This document shows, one piece after another, positions 1-7,165 of a stretch of DNA of 13,779 nucleotides. The first letter of the stretch is position 1, and each line of letters opens with the position of its first letter. The translations under genes were made by a program, and so were the position numbers. The notes below the pieces were generated by a model. The model saw only the letters and a list, made by a program, of their open reading frames with translations. It made no database searches and was not told the DNA's origin. The stretch comes from TMED26 sp002694075 (GTDB lineage: Bacteria > Pseudomonadota > Alphaproteobacteria > Thalassobaculales > Thalassobaculaceae): contig JAYYDT010000124.1 in assembly GCA_036160575.1 (NCBI GenBank), positions 1 through 13,779 of the forward strand. The letters run 5' to 3'.

Positions 1-648
1 GGCCAATGGGATGACACCCTCATCGTCTTCACCAGCGACCATGGCGATTATCTTGGCGACCACTGGCTGGGGGAGAAGGAATTGTTCCATGAGGAATCGG
101 TGCGCATTCCGATGATCCTGCGCGATCCGCGCGCCACCGCCGACGCCAGCCGCGGCACCGTTTCGAGCGCCCTGGTCGAGGCCATCGACCTGGTGCCGAC
201 CTTCCTTGACGCCCTGGACGACGGCCGCGCCGACCGCGACGCCGCCGTAACCCGGCTGGAGGGGCGGTCATTGGCCCCGCTGATCACGGGCGCCGAGACC
301 CCTTGGCGAGACGCGGTCTTCGCCGAATGCGATTTTTGTTTTCGCCATGCCCGCCGGACCCTGGGTCTGGCGCCCCATGAGGCGCGCGGCTTCATGGTCC
401 GCACGGCCCGCTGGAAGTATATTTACTGGCCCCGCCATCAAGCCCAATTGTTCGATCTCGCCAACGATCCGGGCGAGCTGAACGATCTCGGCGGTGGCGC
501 GGGTCACGCCGCGGTGCGGGCCGACATGCGTGACCGTTTGCTGTCTTGGATGGCGCTGCGCCGCAACCGGGTGACCTTAACCGACGGCCGGATCGAGGCC
601 AGCACCGGCAAAGCCAAAGAGCGCGGCTATCTGTTTGGCGTTTGGTGA
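1..648 (+). CDS. Sulfatase / phosphonate monoester hydrolase family enzyme, 3' part
   Basis: The reading frame is open from base 1, so the gene begins upstream; 215 codons and a TGA stop are visible. The visible residues 10-16 read FTSDHGD, followed by YLGDH. This is the metal-binding Asp-His motif of the alkaline phosphatase/sulfatase superfamily, and the Lys of GEKELFH follows as in relatives. The later blocks EGRSLAPL, WRDAVFAE, a Met-Val-Arg-Thr-Ala-Arg-Trp-Lys-Tyr strand and LFDLANDPGE are typical of the C-terminal half of arylsulfatases and phosphonate monoester hydrolases. The family hydrolyses sulfate or phosphonate esters. The catalytic formylglycine motif (C/S-x-P-x-R) lies in the missing N-terminal part, so substrate class cannot be settled; the C-terminal pattern looks closer to the phosphonate monoester hydrolase branch (recollection, not a search). 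Its stop codon directly abuts the stop codon of the convergent permease gene. Confidence 0.88.
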   Translation, partial: GQWDDTLIVFTSDHGDYLGDHWLGEKELFHEESVRIPMILRDPRATADASRGTVSSALVEAIDLVPTFLDALDDGRADRDAAVTRLEGRSLAPLITGAETPWRDAVFAECDFCFRHARRTLGLAPHEARGFMVRTARWKYIYWPRHQAQLFDLANDPGELNDLGGGAGHAAVRADMRDRLLSWMALRRNRVTLTDGRIEASTGKAKERGYLFGVW

Positions 649-1542
649 CTAGCCGAGACCCGGCACCACGGCGAACAGAATCAGCGGCAGGATCAGGAAA
701 GAGATCAAGGTCGACAACACGACACTGCCGGCCAGTACATCGGGCGAACGGCCATAGCGCAGCCCAAACAGATAGCTGAACACCGCCACCGGCATCGCCG
801 CCATGATGATCACCACGCCAGCGGCCGCCCCCTCGAGGCCGAGCATCATCACCACCAGCGGCCCCACCAGCAAACCGATCAAAATGCGCGACAAGGCAAT
901 CGACAGACTATCGCGTAATTTGGAGATGCCGAGGGCGGCCAGCGACACCCCAAGAGCCATCAACATCACCGGAATGGTGAGGCCAGCGAACAAATGCACC
1001 GTGTTGGACAGCCATTCCGGCAAACGCAGGTCGAACATCAATAGTCCAACCGCCGCGAACACCGCATACACCATGGGCGTGCGCAGGATGAAACGAAGCG
1101 AAATATCACCGGCGGCGATGGCGATACCGATGGTGAACTGAAACAGCACCATCACCGCGAAAAAAGCGATGCCCATGCCGAGCCCAATTTCGCCGAACGC
1201 GAACAAACACAAAGGCACCCCCATGTTGCCGCAATTCGGGAACATCAAGGCCGGCAGGAAGTCCGGCAAACCGGCGCGGGTGACCCGCAAATAAAGCCAA
1301 CCGAGCAGACCGAAGCCGACCACCGTCGCCGCCGCCGCCAGGCCCAAATCGATGAAGACGCCCATATCCAACTCGAGGCGCACCAACGTGTCGAAGACCA
1401 GGCAAGGCGTGCCGACATTGGTGATCAAGGAGGTCACCGTCTCATTGTCGAAGGGCCGGCGCATCTTATGCCAAACGTAGCCCAAGGCGGCGCAGGCGAA
1501 GACCGGCGCGATAATGGTGAAGAGCTGAAGCAATATAGCCAT
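649..1542 (-). CDS. AEC (auxin efflux carrier) family permease
   Basis: The product is 297 residues, rich in hydrophobic segments, with about ten predicted membrane helices, and lies in the inner membrane. Residues 101-110 read FPNCGNMGVP, the conserved Asn-Gly-Asn-Gly-Pro signature of AEC transporters. An early TNVGTPCLVF segment (41-50) and a C-terminal hydrophobic pair also fit. Family members export or import organic anions such as malate or malonate; the substrate here is unknown. The frame stays open to 1677, but I chose the ATG at 1542 because the protein from MAILLQLF matches the usual AEC start and the upstream extension is polar and unlike the family. No strong ribosome-binding site precedes it. 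It is divergent from the flavin reductase gene (105-bp shared upstream region) and convergent with the sulfatase gene with no spacer. Confidence 0.9.
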   Translation of the reverse strand: MAILLQLFTIIAPVFACAALGYVWHKMRRPFDNETVTSLITNVGTPCLVFDTLVRLELDMGVFIDLGLAAAATVVGFGLLGWLYLRVTRAGLPDFLPALMFPNCGNMGVPLCLFAFGEIGLGMGIAFFAVMVLFQFTIGIAIAAGDISLRFILRTPMVYAVFAAVGLLMFDLRLPEWLSNTVHLFAGLTIPVMLMALGVSLAALGISKLRDSLSIALSRILIGLLVGPLVVMMLGLEGAAAGVVIIMAAMPVAVFSYLFGLRYGRSPDVLAGSVVLSTLISFLILPLILFAVVPGLG

Positions 1543-1567
1543 GGGCGACGGGCGATCCGATGGGAGT

Positions 1568-1602
1568 TTGACATGGCCCGAACGGGCGAACCTGCTTATG
1601 CT
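1568..1602 (+). promoter_or_regulatory. Candidate promoter/operator for the flavin reductase gene
   Basis: A perfect TTGACA hexamer lies at 1568-1573, and a TATGCT hexamer at 1597-1602. The 23-base spacer is longer than the usual 16-19, so the pairing is weak. Between them lies the inverted repeat GCCCG-AA-CGGGC (1576-1587), which could be an operator. The region is the only non-coding space between the divergent permease and flavin reductase genes. Confidence 0.25.
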
Positions 1603-1633
1603 CGCGCCGACGGAAAAGCAACGCCAATCGCCG

Positions 1634-1639
1634 AAGGAG
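1634..1639 (+). promoter_or_regulatory. Ribosome-binding site that sets the flavin reductase start
   Basis: AAGGAG stands 8 bases before the GTG at 1648. No comparable site precedes the in-frame ATG codons at 1468 or 1573. It decides the start of the flavin reductase gene. Confidence 0.65.
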
Positions 1640-1647
1640 CCGTGCCC

Positions 1648-2262
1648 GTGTTTTTCGAACCCGGTCAGCATAAACAAAACGGACTACCCCACGACCCGTT
1701 CAAAGCGCTGATTTCACCGCGCCCGATCGGGTGGATTTCCAGTGTCAGCGCCAACGGCCGGCATAATCTCGCACCCTATAGTTTTTTCAACGCTATGAGC
1801 TACAAGCCGCCGATTGTCGCCTTCGGCGCCGGTAACCGGCCAGGCGGCGGCAAAAAGGACAGCATTCTCAACATCGAGGAAACCGGCGAGTTCGTGCACA
1901 ATGTCGTCGGCTTCGCGCAGACCGAGGACATGAACGAAACCGCCATCCACATCCCCCATGGCGAAAGCGAGTTTGAACACGCCGGTGTCGAGGGCCTCCC
2001 GGCGAGTAAGGTCAAAGCCCTGCGCGTCAAAGGCGCGCCGGCCCATCTCGAGTGTCGCTATCTACAAACCATCGAACTGCCCAGCTGGCAGGAGGGCGGC
2101 TCCAACCATATGATCATTGGCGAGGTGATCGGCATCCACATCGACGAGGCGGTGCTGAAGGAAGGGCGGGTCGATGTCCTCGCCTATGAACCGCTCGCGC
2201 GCCTCGGCTATTTCGACTATGCCCAGGTGAGCGCGCTGTTCGAACTTGGCCGACCGAGCTGA
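1648..2262 (+). CDS. Flavin reductase family (DIM6/NTAB, FMN-binding split barrel) protein
   Basis: From the GTG at 1648 the product is 204 residues and begins MFFEPGQ, then GLPHDPFKALISPRPIGWIS (12-31) and NLAPYSFFN (40-48). These are hallmarks of the FMN-binding split-barrel flavin reductase family. The family binds FMN and either supplies reduced flavin to a partner monooxygenase or acts as a small oxidoreductase; the partner and substrate are unknown, and it is probably cytoplasmic. The frame continues upstream to 1468 with ATGs at 1468 and 1573, but family proteins start close to the MFxEP block, and the GTG has a good ribosome-binding site 8 bases upstream. The ATG at 1573 overlaps a TTGACA hexamer. 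The next gene, pdxJ, begins 93 bases downstream and may have its own promoter. Confidence 0.88.
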   Translation: MFFEPGQHKQNGLPHDPFKALISPRPIGWISSVSANGRHNLAPYSFFNAMSYKPPIVAFGAGNRPGGGKKDSILNIEETGEFVHNVVGFAQTEDMNETAIHIPHGESEFEHAGVEGLPASKVKALRVKGAPAHLECRYLQTIELPSWQEGGSNHMIIGEVIGIHIDEAVLKEGRVDVLAYEPLARLGYFDYAQVSALFELGRPS

Positions 2263-2355
2263 CGTCGTTCCGTTTGGCCCTCGATTTGTGCCGATGGGCC
2301 TCTGTTCCGCCGGGTCGGTAACCCCATATGAAGGGTCTCGTAAAGGACCTCTGTC

Positions 2356-3096
2356 ATGACCGTGTTAAGCGTCAATTTGAACAAGGTGGCATTGCTGCGC
2401 AATCAGCGCGACCTGCCCTACCCCAGTGTGACCGGCTTCGCCGAGATCGCCATCGCCGCCGGCGCCGGAGGCATCACCGTTCACCCGCGCCCCGACGAAC
2501 GCCATATTCGGGCCCAGGACGTCGATGACCTGGCCGACCTTTTATCGCGCCCGAACTACGCCGATATCGAGTTCAATATCGAGGGCTATCCCGAAGAACG
2601 CTTTTTGACCCTTTGCGAGCGTGTGCGCCCGGACCAAGTGACCTTGGTGCCCGACGCCCCGGATCAGCGGACCTCCGACCATGGCTGGGATTTCGCCGCC
2701 GATGGCGCGATGCTGCGCGAGGTGATCGCGCGCCTGGCGGCGACCGGCAGCCGGGTCGCCCTGTTTGTCGACCCGGACCCGGCGGTCATTGCCGGCGCCG
2801 CCGCCAGCGGCACCGACCGGGTGGAGATTTACACCGAACCCTATGCCACCGCCCACGCGGCCGGTGCGGCCGGGCCGCTCCTGACCGACATGGCGGCCCT
2901 GGCGACCGCCGCCCAAGCGGCCCATATCGGCGTTAACGCCGGCCACGATCTCAGCTTGGAAAATCTCGCCGATCTCGTCGACGCGGTGCCCGCCATTTTG
3001 GAGGTCTCCATCGGCCACGCGCTGACCGCCGACGCCTTGAAAATGGGCTTCGCGGCGGCGGTCACCGCCTATCGGGCGGCGCTTGACGGCGCCTGA
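2356..3096 (+). CDS. pdxJ: Pyridoxine 5'-phosphate synthase PdxJ, NxNK-type variant
   Basis: This 246-residue TIM-barrel enzyme condenses 3-amino-2-oxopropyl phosphate with 1-deoxyxylulose 5-phosphate to pyridoxine 5'-phosphate, the last step of the DXP-dependent vitamin B6 route. Conserved positions seen by eye against E. coli PdxJ: Asn7, Arg18, catalytic His43 and His50 in a VHPRPDERHI block, Glu76 in FNIEG, Glu157 in VEIYT, and His197 in NAGHDL. The E. coli Asp-His pair after the first strand (NIDH) is replaced by Asn9-Lys10 (NLNK). Together with TSDHGWDF and VSIGHALTADAL, this is the pattern I associate with Bacteroidota PdxJ. The ATG at 2356 has AAAGGA 8 bases upstream. It is convergent with the sulfotransferase gene, 10 bases apart. 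The usual alphaproteobacterial neighbours of pdxJ (recO, acpS) are absent, so this may be a second or replacement copy. Confidence 0.93.
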   Translation: MTVLSVNLNKVALLRNQRDLPYPSVTGFAEIAIAAGAGGITVHPRPDERHIRAQDVDDLADLLSRPNYADIEFNIEGYPEERFLTLCERVRPDQVTLVPDAPDQRTSDHGWDFAADGAMLREVIARLAATGSRVALFVDPDPAVIAGAAASGTDRVEIYTEPYATAHAAGAAGPLLTDMAALATAAQAAHIGVNAGHDLSLENLADLVDAVPAILEVSIGHALTADALKMGFAAAVTAYRAALDGA

Positions 3097-3106
3097 CCAC
3101 GCCCAT

Positions 3107-4018
3107 TCACGTTTCGGTGTAACCTAAATCGTCCAACAGCGGGCCGGCAACCTGCCACACCCGGCTATTTTCCTCGGTGCTGAATTCACCGCGCCATTCG
3201 CCCGAAACGCCTTTACGAAAGTGAGCCCGACTGTCGCTTTGGTCGGCCTCGCCATTCTTGCGCCCGCCGCTAAGTTTCTCAAAACGAGTGGCCGCCACCG
3301 CCGTCTCCACCGTTTGCGAGTCGTCGGCGACGGTTAAAAACTTGAACAACCTCACGGCCTCTTCATGGGGGGCGGCCAGGAGATCTTCATAGCGCAGTTC
3401 ATGATACAATTGCGGCGGTTGCTCGGCGGCCAAACGCCGGGCCGTTTCGATCCGGTCGCGCCAAGCGCCGGCCATATCGGCGGCATAATCGGCGCGCGAC
3501 GACCAATTATCCAAATTGGGCTGAAAGCGCTCCCAACCGGACACCGCGACATCGCGGCAGTCGCGGATAATGTGAATGAAACGCGCGTCGGGCACGTTGT
3601 TCCAGAGCGCTTCCAAACACATCAAATTGTCTGGTGTTTTTTCTCCCAGCCCCTCCAACCGCCGAAGGTCTTTAGGCGTGTTCGCGCGGATGATTTCGAC
3701 AATCGCGGTCTCAAAAACACGCCGCGAGCTAAGCCCGTCGAACCCTTTCACCGGCATCATTTTGCGGTCGTTCTGGGGGCCGGCGAAGGTGTTGTAGCTG
3801 GAAAAAACCTCTCCAAAGCGGGTGGCGAGAAAGTTGAAAAACCCCGCCTCGCCGATGCAGCACAAACGTGGATGAGCATCCAACAAATGCATCACCCAAG
3901 TGGTGCCCGATCGCGGCAAGCCGCCGACGAAAAAAAGAAACGGGCGCCTTCTTCCATATCCCATCTCGCGCGTGTGGCGATGGTTGATAGCGATGTGATT
4001 TGACGTTTTTTCAGCCAT
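3107..4018 (-). CDS. PAPS-dependent sulfotransferase family protein
   Basis: The product is 303 residues. The 5'-phosphosulfate-binding loop is PRSGTTW (35-41), after a hydrophobic strand FLFFVGG. The 3'-phosphate-binding motif is IIRDCRDVAVSGW (150-162). GEKTPDN (125-131) is the conserved Lys-Thr-Pro segment. The family transfers sulfate from PAPS to hydroxyl or amino groups of small molecules, lipids or glycans; the acceptor is not evident. There is no signal peptide or membrane helix, so it is probably cytoplasmic. The ATG overlaps the TAA of the upstream GMC oxidoreductase gene by one base (TAATG), which implies translational coupling and a shared pathway. An in-frame ATG at codon 19 is a possible alternative start. 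It is the last gene of the minus-strand run. Confidence 0.9.
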   Translation of the reverse strand: MAEKTSNHIAINHRHTREMGYGRRRPFLFFVGGLPRSGTTWVMHLLDAHPRLCCIGEAGFFNFLATRFGEVFSSYNTFAGPQNDRKMMPVKGFDGLSSRRVFETAIVEIIRANTPKDLRRLEGLGEKTPDNLMCLEALWNNVPDARFIHIIRDCRDVAVSGWERFQPNLDNWSSRADYAADMAGAWRDRIETARRLAAEQPPQLYHELRYEDLLAAPHEEAVRLFKFLTVADDSQTVETAVAATRFEKLSGGRKNGEADQSDSRAHFRKGVSGEWRGEFSTEENSRVWQVAGPLLDDLGYTET

Positions 4019-5646
4019 TAAGGGCGGTCCTCTTGAATCATCGCGGCCGCCTTTTCCGCAATCATGATGGTGGGTGCGTTGGTGTTTCCGGAGGTGATCG
4101 TCGGCATGACCGAGGCGTCAACGACGCGCACGCCGGCAATCCCCCGCAGGCGTAAGCGGTCATCGACCACCGCCTGGTCGTCGTCACCCATCTTACAGGT
4201 GCCGACAGGGTGGAAAATAGTCGAGGCCAAATCGCCGACCGCGGCCAGCATTTCAGCTTCGCTTCGAACCGACGGCCCGGGTTTGTATTCCTCCGGCTCG
4301 AACCGGCTGAGGGCGCGGCTGTTGAAGACGATGTCACGGGTGATTTGCATCGCGCGCACCGCCACCGCGCGGTCCTCCGGCGCGGACAGGTAATTCGGCC
4401 GGATCGACGGTTTGGCGCGCGGGTCGGCGCTGCGCAGGCCGACCGTGCCACGGCTGACTGGGCGCAAATTGCAGACCGACGCGGTGAACCCCGGAAACGG
4501 GTGCAGCGCCTCGCCAAGCTTGTCAGTCGACAGCGGCTGGATGTGATATTCCAGGTCCGGGGTGTCCAAGGCCGGATCGCTTTTCACGAACGCGCCTAGC
4601 TGACTTGGCGACATGGTCAGCGGCCCCTTGCGGAACAGCGCGTATTCCAACCCCATCAGCGCCTTGCCGAACAGGGAATTGGCGCGCTCGTTCAAGGTGA
4701 TGGTGTTTTTCACCTTGAAGACCGGCCGGATTTGCAAGTGGTCCTGCAGATTACCGCCAACCCCGGGCAGGTCATGAACCACCTCGATGCCGATGTCGCG
4801 AAGCACCGCCGCCGGGCCGATGCCGGACAATTGGAGCAACTGCGGGGAGCCGATGGCGCCGGCCGACAGCACCACCTCGCCACTGGCGGCGGCGTGCACC
4901 GGCCGGCCGTCACGCCAAAAATCGACGCCCACCACGCGCCCGTCGCGAATCACCAGGCGGGCCGCCTGCGACTTGGTCATCACCGTCAAATTGGCGCGCC
5001 CGCGCGCCGGCTTCAGAAAACCTTTGGCGGTGCTCCAGCGCACACCCTTCTTTTGGTTAACTTGAAAATAGCCAACCCCCTCGTTGGTGCCGCGGTTGAA
5101 ATCGGTCACCTTGGGGATACCGGCTTCCTCGGCGGCGTCGGCGAAGGCGTCGAGGATTTCCCAGCGGATCGGGATATCCTCGACCCGCCATTCGCCACCC
5201 TCGCCATGCAGTTCGTCGGCGCCTGGTGTGAAATTCTCATGCATTTTGAAAAACGGCAGGACATCATCCCAACCCCAACCGACATTGCCTAATTGACGCC
5301 AGTGGTCGTAGTCGCGGGCTTGGCCACGCATATAGATCATGCCGTTGATCGATGAGCAGCCGCCCAGCACCTTGCCGCGCGGATAGTCGAGCGCGCGGCC
5401 GTTCAAACCGTCCTCGGCCTCGGTCTTGAACATCCAATCGGTACGCGGATTGTTCATGGTGTAGAGATAACCGACCGGAATATGAATCCAGATGTAATCG
5501 TCCTCACCGCCCGCCTCGAGCAACAACACACTGTTTTTAGGATCGGCCGACAACCGGTTGGCCAGCACGCATCCGGCCGAGCCGGCACCGATGACGATAT
5601 AGTCAAAGGTCCCGACCTTTTCGCTGAAAGCCTCGGCGTCAGCCAT
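4018..5646 (-). CDS. GMC family FAD-dependent oxidoreductase (choline/alcohol dehydrogenase-like)
   Basis: The product is 542 residues. The FAD-binding loop GAGSAG is at 20-25, with the ribose-binding Glu44 in LLLEAGG. The first GMC signature is around 89-102 (PRGKVLGGCSSING). The second is around SAGAIGSPQLLQLSGIGP. The catalytic His479 (FHPVGTCKMG) and Asn523 (SGNTNAPT) are spaced 44 residues apart, as in choline oxidase. The family oxidises primary alcohols with FAD. Nothing here singles out choline: no betaine aldehyde dehydrogenase, BetI regulator or choline transporter is nearby. The frame is open to 5691, but the ATG at 5646 has a GGAGG 7 bases upstream and gives a standard N-terminus. 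It is coupled to the sulfotransferase gene by TAATG. Confidence 0.93.
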   Translation of the reverse strand: MADAEAFSEKVGTFDYIVIGAGSAGCVLANRLSADPKNSVLLLEAGGEDDYIWIHIPVGYLYTMNNPRTDWMFKTEAEDGLNGRALDYPRGKVLGGCSSINGMIYMRGQARDYDHWRQLGNVGWGWDDVLPFFKMHENFTPGADELHGEGGEWRVEDIPIRWEILDAFADAAEEAGIPKVTDFNRGTNEGVGYFQVNQKKGVRWSTAKGFLKPARGRANLTVMTKSQAARLVIRDGRVVGVDFWRDGRPVHAAASGEVVLSAGAIGSPQLLQLSGIGPAAVLRDIGIEVVHDLPGVGGNLQDHLQIRPVFKVKNTITLNERANSLFGKALMGLEYALFRKGPLTMSPSQLGAFVKSDPALDTPDLEYHIQPLSTDKLGEALHPFPGFTASVCNLRPVSRGTVGLRSADPRAKPSIRPNYLSAPEDRAVAVRAMQITRDIVFNSRALSRFEPEEYKPGPSVRSEAEMLAAVGDLASTIFHPVGTCKMGDDDQAVVDDRLRLRGIAGVRVVDASVMPTITSGNTNAPTIMIAEKAAAMIQEDRP

Positions 5647-5707
5647 CTTCACCCCTCCCCAATGACGGCACGATCGCCGCCTCTGTGTCACCGCGCCGAC
5701 ACCATAA

Positions 5708-6307
5708 TCAACCGACCGGCGTAGCGGAAGCTTCCTGTGCCGCTAGCGGTTGCCGGTATAAATAGACCGGCGTGTTTTGATAAGCGGTGACGGTCACGAC
5801 CCGTTCCGGCGGCCAATCGGGCAGCGTGAAAGCGTTCGACACGACCAGCGCGCCGGCCGGCAACTCGGCCCGCAACTTAGGCGCCAAGCGGACCATCGCG
5901 CCGATCATTAAATAGCAGGTCACCACCGCCCCGTCGCCAAGCGGCCGGCTCATGAAATTGCCATAGCGGACCTCTAGATTGCGGCGGCGGCTCAGCCATT
6001 GCAGCGCCTTGGCGACGATGAAAGGCAAAGGTGACAGTTCATAAGCGATCACCCGCGCGGCCGGGCACCGCCAGGCCAGCCTGACCGCGAAACCGCCCCA
6101 ACCGGCGCCCAGTTCATAGATCACCCCGCGCGTGTCGGCCGGGACCAGCGCCAACATGGTCGCCGCCACATGACTATTGCTGGGCATGGGGGGCACCCCG
6201 GTGCGCAGGGTGGTGACCAGGATTGAGCCGATTACCGCGACCAGCGCCGCCAGGAGGAGGAAAGTTTCGCCATCGCTCAAACTGGCGAAATCGCCGGCGG
6301 CGGTCAT
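5708..6307 (-). CDS. Membrane-anchored class I SAM methyltransferase, FAM173/ATPSCKMT-like
   Basis: The product is 199 residues. One hydrophobic segment spans about residues 16-34. MPSNSH (41-46), the SAM-binding motif I ELGAGWGG (64-71) and YELSP (88-92) follow. The C-terminal half has CYLMIGAMVRLAPKL, then ELPAGALVVSNAFTLPDW. The order P-S, Gly-rich loop, YEL-P, carrier strand and ELPxGAxVV-F-LPxW resembles eukaryotic FAM173 lysine methyltransferases (ATPSCKMT methylates the ATP synthase c subunit). That resemblance is from memory, so family placement is moderate and the substrate is unknown. The ATG at 6307 overlaps the TGA of the S49 peptidase gene (ATGA), so the two are co-translated. 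A 61-bp gap separates it from the GMC gene. Confidence 0.75.
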   Translation of the reverse strand: MTAAGDFASLSDGETFLLLAALVAVIGSILVTTLRTGVPPMPSNSHVAATMLALVPADTRGVIYELGAGWGGFAVRLAWRCPAARVIAYELSPLPFIVAKALQWLSRRRNLEVRYGNFMSRPLGDGAVVTCYLMIGAMVRLAPKLRAELPAGALVVSNAFTLPDWPPERVVTVTAYQNTPVYLYRQPLAAQEASATPVG

Positions 6308-7155
6308 CGCCCGAAGCGCGCCCAAAGCGCGCGCGCCTCGATCCCGTCAAGCAGGTCGGCGCCAAGGGCGGCGCCTGCCGCGCTTCGCCCCAGGCCGAGA
6401 CGCGCCAACAACCCCCGTTTGCGGCGGCTTTGACGAAAGCGCACTTTCGGGCCGAACTCATCGCGCATCACCGTGCGCAGGTCGCCGATAGCGTCGACCA
6501 AGCCCAAAGCCAGGGCCCGGCGGCCGGTCCAAAAGGCGCCGTTGAACAGTTCCGCCTCGCTGGCTTGCAGGCGCTCGCCGCGGCTGTCGCGCACCAAGGT
6601 CTTGAAGCCGTCGTGGATGTCGCGTTGCAGCTCGGCCAGATGAGCGACATCGTCGGGGTTCTCGGCCTGGAAGGGGTCGAGCATGCCCTTGCGCTCGCCG
6701 GCGGCGTAGACGCGCCGCTCGACGCCGATTTTGGCCAAAAGTTCCGGGGCGCCGAAGCCGGCGGAAATCACCCCGATCGACCCCACCACCGAGGCGTCCT
6801 GGGCGTAGATTTTCGATGCCGCGCAGGCCAGCCAATAACCGCCGGAGGCGGCGACATCCTCACAGAAGGCATAGATCGGCACCTCTTTTTCGCGCGACAA
6901 ACTGACCAACCGCTGGCGGATCAACTCCGCCTGCACCGGCGCGCCGCCCGGCGAATTGATCGCCAGCGCGACCGCCCGCACCCGCGCGCCGGCGAAGGCG
7001 GCGTCAATCTCGTCGGCCAAGCCGTCGAGGTTCAATCCGCGCTGAAAGCGGCCGCCACCGCCGATCACACCGTCCAGGCGCAGCACACTGACAACCGGCG
7101 GCCGGCGCGCCGCCCAGCGCGCGTGAAGGCGTCGCCAAAATGTCCGCTCGGTCAT
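6304..7155 (-). CDS. S49 family serine peptidase (SppA-like)
   Basis: The product is 283 residues. The peptidase S49 core reads: a VSVLRLDGVIG strand, INSPGG (66-71), ASGGYW with nucleophile Ser104, GSIGVI (125-130), and Lys156 in GERKGM. Ser104 and Lys156 are 52 residues apart, the same as the Ser147-Lys199 dyad of Bacillus subtilis SppA. The family degrades signal-peptide remnants and other membrane peptides. No convincing N-terminal membrane anchor is present: the first 20 residues are basic and polar, so it may act from the cytoplasmic face. A basic tail with QSRRKRG precedes a small hydrophobic stretch. The frame is open to 7254, but ATG 7155 has GGGGAAAG upstream and avoids a long overlap with the preceding gene, whose stop is 10 bases away. 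Confidence 0.92.
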   Translation of the reverse strand: MTERTFWRRLHARWAARRPPVVSVLRLDGVIGGGGRFQRGLNLDGLADEIDAAFAGARVRAVALAINSPGGAPVQAELIRQRLVSLSREKEVPIYAFCEDVAASGGYWLACAASKIYAQDASVVGSIGVISAGFGAPELLAKIGVERRVYAAGERKGMLDPFQAENPDDVAHLAELQRDIHDGFKTLVRDSRGERLQASEAELFNGAFWTGRRALALGLVDAIGDLRTVMRDEFGPKVRFRQSRRKRGLLARLGLGRSAAGAALGADLLDGIEARALWARFGR

Positions 7156-7165
7156 GTTCTTTCCC

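Noticed and set aside
3365..4003. A 212-codon plus-strand frame
   Set aside because: It is opposite the sulfotransferase gene, which has both PAPS-binding motifs.
4018..5646. Calling the GMC enzyme choline dehydrogenase BetA
   Set aside because: The family motifs are shared by many alcohol oxidases, and no betaine aldehyde dehydrogenase, BetI or choline transporter gene is near.
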